Origin: Lagopus muta
Taxonomy: Eukaryota > Chordata > Aves > Galliformes > Phasianidae
Direction of reading: 5' to 3'
DNA length: 64,000 nt
NCBI RefSeq assembly: GCF_023343835.1
Contig: NC_064437.1
Span: 50,728,972 to 50,792,971 of the forward strand
This document shows positions 14,301 to 27,265 of the stretch, one piece after another. Each line of letters opens with the position of its first letter. The first letter of the stretch is position 1. The translations under genes and the position numbers were made by a program. Under the pieces are notes generated by a model. It did not search any database, was not told where the DNA came from, and saw only the letters and a list, made by a program, of their open reading frames with translations.

Positions 14301-17300
14301 CAGACCACTGGACAAATAATACATTTAATAACTTAGAAGACCCATAAGAACTTCTTACCCCTGGCCCTAACCTATTATAAGAAGAATGTTCTGTCTCCAT
14401 CACAAATCCTAAATGTTTCCATTACTGTATATACAGGCAGTATCAAGTTTTAACTGTGCAACTGGATTGGTAGCTGACAATATTTGCTCAACACTAACAG
14501 AAAGAAACAATATCAACTTGATACTGTTGCTGCATAGCAAAATTAGCCACTAAATCTCGAGTTTTAATGAATGCAACATTCTGGTACAGGGTTATGTGGA
14601 CATACTCAACTTACATTTGGTTTCAGGAAACCTAGATAAGAACAGAACCAATCGAGCAGTACACTACAGTGTTCAACTGTGTTGAACAAATAAGTTTCAA
14701 CTCTACATCATCATCTATAAATGTTTTCTGAGTAAGTATCAAGAAGGAAGTTTGTCTTAATTAAAATGGACCCTTCTTCTTCAACTTCCTGTGTCTTAAA
14801 ATAAATAAATAAAATGAAATAAAAATCATTTTTGAACATTTTTGTTTCAAGCTGCGAGTTAGTTCAAATCCTGCAGTGGAATCTTGAAACACTATCTCTG
14901 AAATATGTTTTAACAGGGGGATGAAAAGGCAACCAGATAGCAAAAACTGCTTTTATACTCATTGTATTTCTGCCAACATGGAATAAGTAATGCAGTAAAA
15001 ACAGTAACATCTAATGTTGGATGCTGGCATGGATTTGTGCTAAACTAATACATTTTCCAACAGAGGCAGGAAGAATCTAACCAGAAGTACCTTGACAGAC
15101 ATAGCACAGACTCAAGGTTTACTCGTGCTTAGAAGAATTGCAAAAATCATAATGTTGTCTTAGTATAAAATTAGGAAACTTTTTGACTCAAATCATTCTT
15201 TGACTCTATGATTCCTTGAACCTATGACTCTATGACATTTCAAACATGAGGTAATACTATGCATTCAGCTGGCACTTTTAAAACTGATTAATTAACCGAA
15301 TTGTAACATCTTTATGCTAACTTTTCTATGACTTTATCTGTAACAGAGGCATACCCTATAAACCATTCACCTGAAACATAGGAAGGTTTGCAGGTTTCTA
15401 TGATATGGTATAGAAAAGCCCATACTTTCAAAATTATGGGAGGGAAAGCACTGTTAGGTATGAGTCAAGTGTACAGACAGAGCAGTTTTAATGCCTAGAT
15501 AAGAAAAAGCTGTCCGATTTTCCTGTCTCAATAAGTTACAATAATCCTGCTTTTCCAAAAATGCTGCAGCCTCTGTACAATGGGGGGAAGGCAAGGCAGA
15601 GCTGCTGGGCTGGATGCCGGCTCGCTGACAGACCTGTGGGGAGAACGGGAGCAGGGCTGCTAAGTGACACGCTTGTTGGATGTGTGGTCAGCCGTGTCAG
15701 ATCAGATCAGATGTTATTGGTACACAGCTCCTGCAGCAACACAAGGGTATGCCCACTGAGGCATGGGTCACAGAAACACACCCTGAAAACAGAGGTATTC
15801 ATCACTTCATGCACTTGAACTAACACTGCAGGAACTGACAGCGTGTAACCACTGAATTTTCTCTTGTAGAAAGCAATCTGTGACTCATCAAAGCCTGAGG
15901 TACAACTGGCAATGTACTAATACCACGCTGCTGTTATGTCAAATCAAAAGTACCAAGAATAAAAGAATCAGTGGGTGTCACTCTACACTAGTATCAGCCA
16001 CACCTGGTAGCATCTAACTCTGCATAAAAGGACACATGATTTGGCACCATGGAGACAAAGGTGAAATTGGAAAGCATGCAGAACAGAAGTGAAATCCGAA
16101 ACCGGAGGGATTACTGGTGAGCAGGGAGCACCCAGCAGCACTTTTTAGAAGGGCCCTCCATATCTCACAAGAAGAACAGATCATTTTGAAAACAAACAAA
16201 AGGAAAACAAAATCAAATACACAGTTTTGGAACTCAACCACTAAATCTACACATCACACACCGGTAGACATCAGGACCATTTAAAAGATTAGTATGTTTA
16301 ATTTGGACAATAACTGCAGAATTGTTACACAACAACCAACGACAACACAGCAATAGCTACTCGCCAAATTCACCCTATGAAAATGAAGTAAATAAAGAAA
16401 AAGCCCTACAATTTGTCTTATATATTTAAATTACTCAGGCTACAAATGCTGGGAATGTCTCCAAGCAGGACAGCCTGGAGTTTTTAGTTAATGACATGTG
16501 TTGATGTCATTTTTTTAATATGTTCCTCTGTACTTCTGTGTCTACTGAGAGAACACCACCACCAGAGAGAGCCTTCTTGTTTATTTTCTGCTGAGTTAAA
16601 GCACAGAATAAGAACAGATGTATATTCAAATCAGTTATAGCAGCAACATCTTGAGTGGCTGTTCAGGTTAAAATATTTCCACTACAAGCAGTTGTACATT
16701 TGATTTTACAGCTTCCTCTTCCAAAATTCATTTCTAAGAAGTAAAAAAGAAAGGGTGCAATTGGAACAAAGCAAAGGTAATTATGTAAGGTTCTCTGCCT
16801 CTTGTATGCCCACTTTGTTCTCTGGGGAAAACATGCAAACAACAGACCATTCACAAAAGTATCAGCTGCAGTGAAAAATTTCAAGGGCTCTGAAGGAGCC
16901 TCACTAAGAAGTATTTTCCATCCAAAAAATGCAAAGTACCACAACAGGAAAGAGTTCAAGAAGCATTATCTGCCTGGCACTCTTAACATCTCTGCCACTC
17001 CAGATGTTTACAAAAAAGCAGCCCACAGCACAGCTCATGAGTGGCCACGAGTTACAGAAGGGAACAGGGAGACATTTTTGGCCCACCAGCCTGCTGCAAT
17101 AACGCGGACGCACTCAGGGTGAGAAGGGACCTGCACTACACGAGGAACACTGCAGTATAGTTTCCCACAGCTTTCAGAAGGAAGAACATAGATTTTCACA
17201 GAAGATCGAACAAGCTTGAAAATCATCAGAAGTGTGAAATTTAGTTACTAAAAGTTTGTAAAGACACCATCCAGTTCTCAGAAATCTCTGCCCACTGACA

Positions 17301-18899
17301 AAATACATTATAAATACATTATAAATAACAACTATAATATACATTTATGGATGAATTGAAGAACTAACTGGTTAGAAATACATTTTTTTACAAGAGTGAA
17401 TGCTACATGAAATGAGAACAAAAACAGAACATCATCTCCACAAGGCAATTCAGCCAGGATATTAAAACACGGGGTTTTCTTTTTCCCCTCCAATTTGGTA
17501 AGTAGCAGTAATCCAAAACAACCACAGCAACCCTGAGGGAACTTAAAAGGAGGCATTCACAACAAGGAAGTTCTGCAAGAGGAAACCTACAGGTTGTTCT
17601 TTAACATGATTTCGTGGTATTGGACAAAGCAGCAGTTCCTCAGCTGCATGACTCCTGTTAATCTTGCTGCATTCCAAAGGGAAACCCAGCTCAATTAACA
17701 CTGCTGAAAGATACCCACACTGCTACAAAAAAAAAATAAAGTCACCTACTCCAAGCAACAGAGCTTTGTATTTGGAATAAAGGAATGCATTATAAAAATG
17801 CTAGAAAGAAGATGCAGTGTAACGAAAACTCCAAATGCCAGAGATCTCTGTGGCAGCATTCTTGCCGTATGCTGTGGCACAGATGCAGAAAAATACTGGG
17901 GGAGGAGAGGTCTCACATCAGAGCATTGTCTGAAACTACAGACAGCAAGGTCCCACTACACAAGGCAAGGTCAATGCAACTGGAGAGTCATCTGTTTAAT
18001 AAAACATACTATTATTAGATTCCAGTTATGCAGCACTTGTGCATACTAATAGAATAAAAGCATTACCCCAAAAATAAATGTTTTGAAATGGTAGCTTTGC
18101 CTTTACACTCACTAATTTTCCACTTCTCTGACCCATTAAAAAAAAAAATTAGAAATTGAATATGAACAATTGAAAATGAAACATTCTGGTATTTTCAGTT
18201 TCTTTAGTTACTCAAAAAGTGGTACAGCAATTTAAAAAAAATCTAATGATACATTCAGTTTTCTGAGATGCTCTGTTCCATTTAAAATGTTGTACCACAT
18301 TATTAAGTATTAATTACTGATAGCAGCGTAAAATAGAAAGTATCCCAGAGTTGATAACATATTTAACCTATGGAGTTATGCCTCAGACTACTGTAGGTGG
18401 AATACAACAGTCTGCATACTGCCCTGCAGAGCACACCTCCCTGCACAAGACGCAAGACTGCCGTGCTGCCCTGCTCCAAAGTTCTACTGGGCTCCGTGAC
18501 ATTTCAAGCTGTCACAGAGGCCAGCGCTACCTGGGGCTCTGTCTCCAACAGCCTGTAAATCTGAGAGCTGTGGGGGAACCTAAATGAAGGGTACTCCTGG
18601 AGAACAGAGCATAGCATTGAGCTCAGTGCTTCCAGTGTACCCATTTTCAACCACCAATGGCAAGCAGATACAGCACTGGAACGTGTGGATTATTCATGAA
18701 TGACCAAGCAGTTAAGAAGAGTGCATTGTGGATGGCCTGGTTTAAAAACAGTGACATTCATTATGTTTTGTACAAAGACGTCAGCACAACAGAGCATACA
18801 AGACCACTGAGGGAAAGGTGTTCATCCCAATTGATGTATCTACAAATTAATTCCCATGTTTCAAGTACGATAAAAATTCCTTAACTCAAGAAAAAAGCT

Positions 18900-18920
18900 G
18901 GGGGGCTGGGGGGAGGGGGG
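18900..18920 (+). other. G-quadruplex-capable tract
   Basis: Three runs of six G are separated by CT and by A. Each run can supply two G-triplets, so the tract meets the usual pattern for an intramolecular G-quadruplex with very short loops. It stands alone in AT-rich DNA. Confidence 0.7.
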
Positions 18921-21039
18921 ATGTATATTGTAGAGCTCCCAACGCCACCGTCACCACTTCACCCTCAACTCTTAAATCTCAGTTCACTAGATGGAAGTTT
19001 TGCTCAAAAATGAGAGAGTGAAATATGACCAATCTCTGGCAGAACCTCCACTGTGGAAACCCCACCCACGAGCAGACACATGCATAGGTCTGCCAAGACA
19101 AACAGAGCAGAATGCAGAGTAAGCGGCACTGCTCTCCTGCAGCATGCACTCAGCCTTGCAGGTCCCCCAGCACACGTGTGGCAGCTCTCTGCTAAAGGCG
19201 ATTAAAAGCAGCTCGAGAAGGGACCAAATTAACCTAAGGGAAAGCATGGATTTCATGCTGGCACGCTAATAACCTTCTTTACCAAAGCCACAATGAAAAG
19301 TGTTATTTAAAAATTAATCAGACTGCATACTAAAGGTACGGGCACCATTCGATAGGTTGTGCTGGAATAAGACCATGAGTGGCTGCACAGCCAGCAGGTG
19401 TGGCAGCATGTCTGTGCTAGAGCCATGGGATTCCCTCCAATGTGAGTCACTCAAATTTTCAAATAGTATACAAAACAGAAGTGAATTACTGTTAATATTA
19501 TTATTGTTGTCATTTATAAAGTTTAGGGCTTACAATCATAAACCAGTATCCACGTTGCAGTTGGTGCCATGCCACACAACAGAGAACTGAACAGCAGTCC
19601 TTGTTCCAACCTATTGTCCGTAAGACTATCTTCTTTTCAACCAACAAAGAACTTCTGTAAACTTGCAGGTAAATCCAGCTGAATAAAACAAATCACCATT
19701 AACAATCTTCAGTGAAAAATCCCTATGCAAATCGTGGACATAGATTCATTACTCTTTGCCTCCTTCATAACTCAGCTCTTTCTTTAACTAATTTTTATTT
19801 CAAATCCAAGAACCACTGCTAAATTACAGCTGCTCTTCTCCAAAAGAGCTGCTATTTCAGGCTAGACATTCCCAGCCATTGTATCACTACCACTGTCCCT
19901 CATGAACACATTGCTTCAATTCTAGATTTTGGTAATGGCTTTTAGTCACTGGATCCCAACATTGTTATTCCTCTTAAAGACAGCAGTCCTTTAACACAAG
20001 AAATACTTTCTTCTATAGAGACTTACAAGCTGTAGTCAAATAATTTCATAGCATTACTTTGCATTATCTTAATATAGAGAATTATCCACTCTTTTATGAC
20101 CTTGTTCTATGACTTCCAATAGGTAGTTTTCAGAAACTTCTTATTCTGTAGTGTATTCTGTTCATGTTTCTTGAAATTAAAAGTTTGACTTCACTTTCTT
20201 TTTTCTTTAGTAGATGTTCAGAACCCTGGTGTGAATAACACACTTGTTATTATATCAGTTACTATACATCACATTGAATCAACGTCAATGGAATGGACAG
20301 GAACTGCACCCTCCAGTCTGAGGCCACAAGGAGTCTTGAGAACCAACTTTGTAGCATGTGTGAAAACACAAAGGAGCTCATTACAACACACCAGATCAAT
20401 GCCTCCGAATTGGATAACATGAATAAACTTTCTACACGGCTAAGAACGACTTCAGTAGACCTTTCACTACTTTGTACACAGACTGGGTATGGCCCTTTAT
20501 GACTTGGAAATTTCTCTCTACATCATTTTACTGGCCATTCAAAACACAAGCATTTCCTAACACATGGAACATCACACCTGTTTCTCGTTTCACCTTGGTT
20601 GATTGCTCCCAGATCTGCTCAGGTGTTGTCCCAATCACACACCACTTGTTTGCCTCTGACTTTCACAGGATGAGGTAGTAGGGATCATGATGGTTATCTG
20701 TGTGTGGAAGCAGGACTTAAGCCCCACGTTGGGTCTGCTCTGCAGTTATGGCTACACGGCTCTTCCACACACAGCTGGTGGCTTCTCTAAGCCCCTTTCA
20801 AACACAGGACTACATAAAATAGACAGGATTCAAATATTTAGCAAACTTTTGTCACAACAAACACAACAGCAGGCTTAGTTCTGCTCTTCACACGAGTGCC
20901 TCACCAAGTAAACAGCAAACATTCGACTGTTCCTAGAAGCACAGAGAAGATTTTACTCATTTCTGTACCGTTCTTGCCAGCTCTTGTACCGCCTCCGTGA
21001 GCTCAGCTCCACACCACCTGTGTGCTGTGCTGATGGCAT

Positions 21040-22280
21040 CTCAGCAGCGCGCCGCCAATCAGATACGTAGCGCACGCGGCTCCTCGAACCCGGTGCAGAC
21101 ACCGCGCTCTCCCGCAGCGCCCCGGGCAGCCCCGCCGCCGGAGGAACCCCGCCGCGCACAGCCCGGTCCCGGCTAGCAGTCACAATGGGCAAACTCCCCC
21201 CTAAGAATTAAAACGGAAAGCGAGGGGGTGACCATAACGATTACAAGCTGCGGGATGAGGGCAGCCTGGCTGCTGCTATCTGGGGCTCCCTCAAGCCCAC
21301 CCGGTGGAGGAGGGGATCCCAAAGCGGCGCGATAGCGGGGCCGGGAACATGGCCGAAAGCGGAGCGGCAGCCGCGAGGGCAGCGCGGGGCGGACAGGGCA
21401 CGCACCTCTCAGCACAGCCCCGGCATCCTCTTCCTCCCGGGACCGCCGGGGACTCCAGCGGGGCTCTGCGGCGCGGCTCTCTACCGGACGGGGCCGCCCC
21501 CGCCGCTGCCCAGGGCGGCGGAGCGAGCCAAACGCCTACCGCGCCGGGACGGGGGCGGGGGCTGCGGGCGCGGACCGCCCCACCGGGTCGGCGGAGGAGG
21601 GACGGAGCGAAGAGGAAGGCGCTCGGGGCAGCGCAGGCGGCTGACTCGGCCGCCTGAGAGATCCCCGGCGGGGGGGGGTGTTCGGCGGGGACCTCCTCGC
21701 GGCGCGCTGAGCCTGGCGATGCCCCTCGCTTCCCGCCGCGACGGAGCGCGAGCGGCGTCCGCGCATCGGCTCCTCCCGCCTGGGACAGCCTCGCGCCTCC
21801 TGCGGACACCGCGCAGCAGGGGCACCGCGCAGAGCGCATCCTTGCGGCCGGGACGTCGCCCCCGCGCCCCGCCGGTCACGGTCCTACCTCTCGTCTCGGC
21901 GCCCGCCGCTCGCGGGCCGCTGAGTAACGGCTCCGGCCGTGCGCCCGCGCGGGGCGGGAGCGGCGCAGCGCCATCGCCTCTCGGCCCTGGGGCGGGGGCC
22001 GCGTGCCTCACCGCATCGGAATGCGGCGCGCGCCCCTCGCCCCCCGCAGCCCCCGCCCGGCGGCGGCAGTAGCGCTCGCGGCGCTCTGTTGCTTTTTGCT
22101 TTTCACCCTCTCCAGCACAATGCCGCTGCCCGGTGAGCGGCGCGAACGGAGCGAACAAGGGCTGCATTCGGGGCCGCAGCCCCCGTTCCGTGCCGTGCGG
22201 GTGAGAGGCGGGGGCTGCACGGCCGCCATTCGCACCGAGGAGCAACTCGGTGCGGTGAGCTCCGGTCTGCAAGCGTGGTT
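21040..22280. promoter_or_regulatory. CpG island; candidate PLCE1 promoter and non-coding first exon
   Basis: The base composition switches abruptly to very GC- and CpG-rich DNA, with several GC boxes (for example near 21550 and 21950) and a CCAAT box (CCAATCAGA at 21055-21063). This is the profile of a housekeeping-type promoter. In human, the gene after SLC35G1 on the same strand is PLCE1, which has a non-coding first exon and a long first intron; this island lies in that relative position. Donor-like sites occur on the minus strand (for example AGAG|GTAGGA near 21888) and on the plus strand (CCCG|GTGAGC at 22132). The sequence alone therefore does not settle direction or transcript. The long ORFs in the island are composition artefacts, low in complexity and rich in A, P, R and G. 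Confidence 0.6.
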
Positions 22281-22947
22281 TGTTCGTGAAGCGTGCGTTG
22301 TGAAAAGTCGCATCAAGTTTGGTTCTGGAGGAAGCGTTCTCACTTTTTTTTTTCAAGAGGCAAAAGTTGTTCACAGATAACGAAGTTTTACTTTGGCCGC
22401 TTTTACACCGCGGGCACCGATTCCCGTAGCCAAGCTGTGTGCATGCCGTGTCCCGGCACGGCGCCGTGCAGCCCGCAGCTCACACACCCCGCACCCTGCC
22501 AGCAGCCCCACGCTGCTCCCTAAGGGAAGAGCAAACCCGAAGGCCAAAGCCAAAGTGCCGCTGTGTGCTGTGTGCTGCACGTTACCTCAGAAGTGTCATT
22601 GCCCTGAGAGGATAATACAATACTTAAATAAATGTGTCTAAAAGTCGATCAAATGACGCACTGGAAGCCTGCAGAAGTTACATGCTTTCAAAACGTTGCA
22701 TTGTTTTTCCTAACCAGGTATGCCAGGCACAGCATCGCTTGTATTTGCACAGGTCTGTCAGCTTGTATTTGCTGCCTGGCTGTAGGTGTGCTATTCAGTT
22801 TCATTCCCTCATCATCCTGTGGGCACTGGTGATTATAAAAAGGAGATAAAAGACTGAGACAAAGCACTGTGGTGCTTTTAGCAGCACAGTATCCAAATCA
22901 GGCATTGCACGGGAGGTGAGAGACAGCTAATCTGAGCTGTTACTTAA

Positions 22948-23211
22948 TGGCCTGATAGTGATTGGACAGGAGGGGATGGCATTAAACTAAAAGACGGGAG
23001 ATTTAGGTTAGGTGTTAGGAGGAAATTCTGTACTCAGAAGGAGCTGAGGCCCTGGCACTGCTGCCCAGAGCTGTGGGTGTCCCATCCCTGGAGGTCCTTA
23101 GGGCTGGGTTGGATCCCTGGACCCTCATCGGGTGGGGGGCACGAGCCCGTGGGAGAGGGTTGGATCTGGATGCGCTTGCAGGTCCCTTTCATACCAAGCC
23201 ATTCTATGATT
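22948..23211 (+). mobile_element. CR1 LINE 3' end, about 260 bp
   Basis: The copy follows the CR1 3' region in order: 'aaactaaaagacgggagatt', 'ttaggttaggtgttaggagg', 'ctgcccagagctgtgggtg', 'catccctggaggtcctta', and ends 'ccattctatgatt'. It is the longest CR1 in the left half. It lacks the reverse transcriptase region and is a 5'-truncated insertion. Confidence 0.9.
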
Positions 23212-25696
23212 AACTTAATGTTAATCGGCCCCTACTGAAGCACAGCACATGTTGGCTGAAACCTGGCTATTGACAAAATCCACAGCCTTCCCCTCACCAC
23301 CAGTGCAGCTTGGATTGCATTGGCTGTGCACAGTACTACCAAAAGAGATGCTGTAACAGGAAGCTGCAAAAGGCTTGGATGGATGATGCTTTCCACTTTG
23401 TGTTCTGTATGATCTGTATATTTTTCATATATTCTTTTAGTATATGAATATTGACCCAAAGTAAGGTCAGTTACTGATACTTTATGTATTCTCAGTGTTG
23501 GAGGCACAGTTGCCCTTTAGAACTGATCATGCAATGTATTTTCAGCACTACAGCAGTGGGCAATGAGTTATCCCCTGAACACACAGGCAGCAGGAACCTT
23601 TCCATGGGAGCTTTTTCCAGTTTCTCTCTGCTTTTCCAGTTGTTTTTAAAAGTGCAGGAAAGTTATCATCACATTATTCCAGTGGAAAAAGACATCTATA
23701 TAATTTTTCCTTCACAATGTGTTCACATTTTTTTCTCAGCTTGCAAAACTCCACCAGTAAAAGGTGTACTGCACTGAGAAGAAAGTGATACATTTTGCAG
23801 AGGGGAAAATTTGGAGAAGTCACCACATCCATGACTCAGCAAAGAATTAAGGCGTGCCTTTGACCTGAGCACATAGCAGTGGGGTCCACACCACACTCCA
23901 GCAATTTTGCCTTTGAGATCTCTTTCTGAGCTCCAGCTCCCAACCTGTTCCTTGTGCACCCAAACATGATTTGTTAATTGTAACCAATACCCACCTAACT
24001 GCGAGAATCATAAGGCAGATAGAGCAGTACAGATGCTCTGTACCAAACACCCTGATGCTTCTCTGAGTGCTGCAGAGAAGGAGATACCACCATGGCTCTG
24101 GGGCTGTCCCCTTCCACATGTGCCCATGTGAACAACAGTTCTGAAGCTGCACCTCATAATGCACCATGGACTGAGAAGAACTGAAGTACGAAGAAATGAT
24201 GTGCCTATATATTTCTAACAAATATATGTTACTACTTAACTTTTAATGTGATTTCTTTGTTTGAGCACAAGTTCAAAGTTGCACACAGATACCAAGGAAG
24301 CTGAGTGTGCAGCCCAGGGCTGAGGCACACCATCTTCTTTATGTACCATCTGAACATGCAGCCCTCAAGGTGCTGCAGACAGATCCAGCTTTGCAGGAGG
24401 GAATCTTCACCTGCCTGACCTCAATGCTGTATTGAACTAACAGCTTTTTCCTGCACTGGACTGGGATTGTGGAGCATAGTTCCTTCTTAACTTTCTCAGC
24501 CAATCAAAAAGTGCTGTAAAGAATGCATCAGTTCGCCTTTTTCTCTTGTATGTCAGAGCCCACCAGCTCTCCGTGAGAAGAGGCTGTCCTTGGTCATGCT
24601 GTGTCCTGCTCTAGCAGATGCAGGACAGCACACTGCTGCAGGTCACCATGTGGGTGGATCCCAGCAGTGCCAAGCAGCACACAGCCCGAGTTTGGGTTAA
24701 AAAGTTAGTTAAACTTCAAAATGATGCATAACTGTTAAATTCCACACATCCCTGTGAAATGCTAAGTCTTATTCACTTATGCAATGAAGGATCTAAAGCT
24801 GTGTGAGCTGACTTGGGCTATCCTGCTAACATCAGGGAGAAAAAGCAGTACGGCGTTGCGACCTGTGCTTGGAACATTCGGCTTTGTTTTCTGTGTGTGT
24901 TCTGTACAGCATTCCCTTGCCTAAAACCTGCAGTGTCATGTATCAAGGGGTATTTTGTCTTTAATTGTGGTATTCTATAATAATATTTGCGAACAAATGA
25001 TTTAACAAATTACATAGAACATAAAAAATATGTTTTGAATTTAAAAAAAAAAAAAGACCCAAAGGTTTTTCCTCAGGCTTTGCTCCAAAATTCACCCTTC
25101 AGCCAGGACTGCAGAAAAGCACGCACACGTGTGCACGCAAACAAATTCTTTAAGCAAATTAGAAACACATGAAAATGGGGACTGTCTTCTTAACTGCACT
25201 CTGTTTTCAGTACAGCCAAACTGCTGGTGATTTGCTGGTGGAGGAACACACAGTCCTTATCTGCACGGTGTTCCTCCCTCTCTCCAGCCTGGTTCCCCTG
25301 CGTAAGGCACAGCCCGGTCTCAGGCAGGAGGTGGCTGCCCGGAAGAAGAGCCTTTATGGAATAATACTTTCCATTAAAACAATTATTACTTAGTAAAAGC
25401 CTGATTTTGGAACTATTTTATTGTGATTGCAAGACAAATAATTAGAATCTGTGTCATTTCTTTATGTAAAGAAATTACATAGTAATGAATGTACACAAGA
25501 CAAAACACGTGAGTTTCAGCAGCTGCTTTTAAATGATAAACTTCGTGCTGGAGTTTCCTGGTGTGACTATGTTAAAGGCTTGATGTCACTTTACATGACA
25601 CGAGGTTTGATTAGGCTGTTATGAACATCAGCTGCCACAGAGGTCATTCTGAAAGCAGAATGAATGCTTGAAAATTTTTTACTTTTCAATGAGCAG

Positions 25697-25710
25697 AAAA
25701 AAAAAAAAAA
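25697..25710. repeat. Poly-A run (A14)
   Basis: Fourteen consecutive A residues in AT-rich intergenic DNA, with no associated element recognised. Confidence 0.85.
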
Positions 25711-27204
25711 CTGATAAAATAAATAACTGCTAAAAACAACCAATAAATGGAAACACTTCTAATAAAATTCTTTGAAATTGACATTAGCTGCTTGACTTTC
25801 AAGCTACTGGTAAAGGCATCCTCCAGTTAATCTTTGGAAGAACTACAAAGTCTTTGGAGTAAGTTTGAAAGAAAACCAACACTTTTCAAATATCACTAAG
25901 ATAGAACATTTCTGATAAGTCTAACTATTTACAAATATGAAATTATTGCATTATGGCTTCTGGGAGAGCTATGTTACATTCCATTCAACAGATGTTGTAT
26001 TTCAGTGGAGTAACTCCTGATACAAATCAAATTAATGGCATCTCTCATGCCTCAACTGTATTCCCACCATATAAAAGAACACTTGTAGAATTGATTTTTG
26101 CTGCACCATTATTTCAAGATGTTTTCTAAAAGCTAGAAACTATGTTAGTATACCAATTCAAGACACTGGAGGAATAACTCATCTTTACTCCACATTACAG
26201 TTCAGAGTATGATACAAACAGTGGAAGTCAAAGTATTAATACCACTCATTGGATAAAAGCATTACATCATAATTTTCCATTAACTTTTTTCTAAAAAGAA
26301 AAGATGGAAAATATCCATGAATGTTGCAGAACGGACTGAAGTTGCACATGATTTTGACATACAAACTCAAATGAAAGTTTGCCTCATCCTGCAAATGAGC
26401 ATTGAGGCAGTGCTTCTCATAGTCACTGATAATATTAGAGATTGGGACGTTAAGTTTTATGTAATAAAATCTGAAGATACATACAATTTTACTTTTATTT
26501 TTATTATTTTTTATAATTTATATAATTCTTATGAACTTGAATAGAGTTTAAATAAAAACAACTGGCAGTTTTTGGTGTTCAATCTAGCATAAAGCCTCTT
26601 CTGAAACTACCCTGGATCACATCTTCATTGTGTGCTTGCTCCATGTTTATCATATTCTCCTACCTTACGCAAGCACTTGCAAAAAAGCATCTCCCATTCT
26701 TAGGAATGCCCTGACACATAAGGCACGTTGATCTGCTACTAAGAGTAGCTTGGGGAAACTGCTACCACACTGCTACCGTTACTACCTGTTGCTACCACAC
26801 TGAACTGTCATGTTCAGGAGGGTGAGCACTTAACAGTCAGCACCCAGCTTTAGTAGCTGTCTGGGGAAAACAATATCCTAGAAAAAAGAGGCAAGACAAA
26901 CCCAGGGATCTGAATGATTGTTGACAAAAGCGTTAAAGAGGACAAAAAGAAAATTGTCAAGGTGACTAGAGAGTGATTATGATTAAAGAGGAGCTGAAAG
27001 TGACAGAGCCCTTCACAGTGATGCATCGAAGGATCCAACTTTTCCACCAATGACTTAATACTACTTTCTGTGACATCACATTTAAAACCAGTCCACTTTG
27101 TGGATGAAGTTCCTTGGCAGTTCTGTTTTTGCACTGGCTTTTGCTGCCACTGTCCTTATGTGGGTGTCGCAGCAATACATTAGCGCTACCATCGCTCGCA
27201 GCGA

Positions 27205-27265
27205 TGGGCCGCCGTGGTTGGACTTGATGATCCCAGAGGTCTTTTGCAGGCTTAATGAGATTTAT
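27205..27265 (+). mobile_element. Probable CR1 3'-end remnant
   Basis: The blocks 'gttggacttgatgatccc' and 'agaggtcttttgcaggctta' resemble the terminal CR1 segment, but the canonical tail is degraded. A small CpG-containing hairpin (CATCGCT, loop CGC, AGCGATG) sits at its 5' side. Confidence 0.5.

Larger units (their letters stand above)
1..20990. other. AT-rich stretch with no recognisable gene; possible PLCE1 intron 1 or intergenic DNA
   Basis: No open reading frame here exceeds about 133 codons, and none matches a family I know. No run of splice-bounded exons is visible on either strand. The region holds two short CR1 3' ends, an (AAAAT)n tract, a G-rich tract and an A16 run, each listed separately. 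Slightly GC-richer patches lie near 0.6-1.1, 9.6-10.0 and 15.56-15.83 kb; they contain short unassigned ORFs but no recognisable domain. By gene order, if the CpG island at 21-22.4 kb is the PLCE1 promoter, this would be the first intron of that gene on the minus strand. I looked for the long N-terminal coding exon of PLCE1 and did not see it. Confidence 0.5.

Noticed and set aside
15190-15240. Repeated 'gactctatga' words as another CR1 end
   Set aside because: Only the tail-like words are present, with none of the preceding CR1 3' consensus; too weak to call.
1-20990. PLCE1 coding exons expected by gene order
   Set aside because: The long N-terminal exon and catalytic motifs of PLCE1 were not found on either strand.
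21481-22374. 297-codon minus-strand ORF, with overlapping 182-codon and shorter ORFs in the CpG island
   Set aside because: Low-complexity A/P/R/G translation is typical of stop-poor CpG islands, several frames are open at once, and no domain is present.
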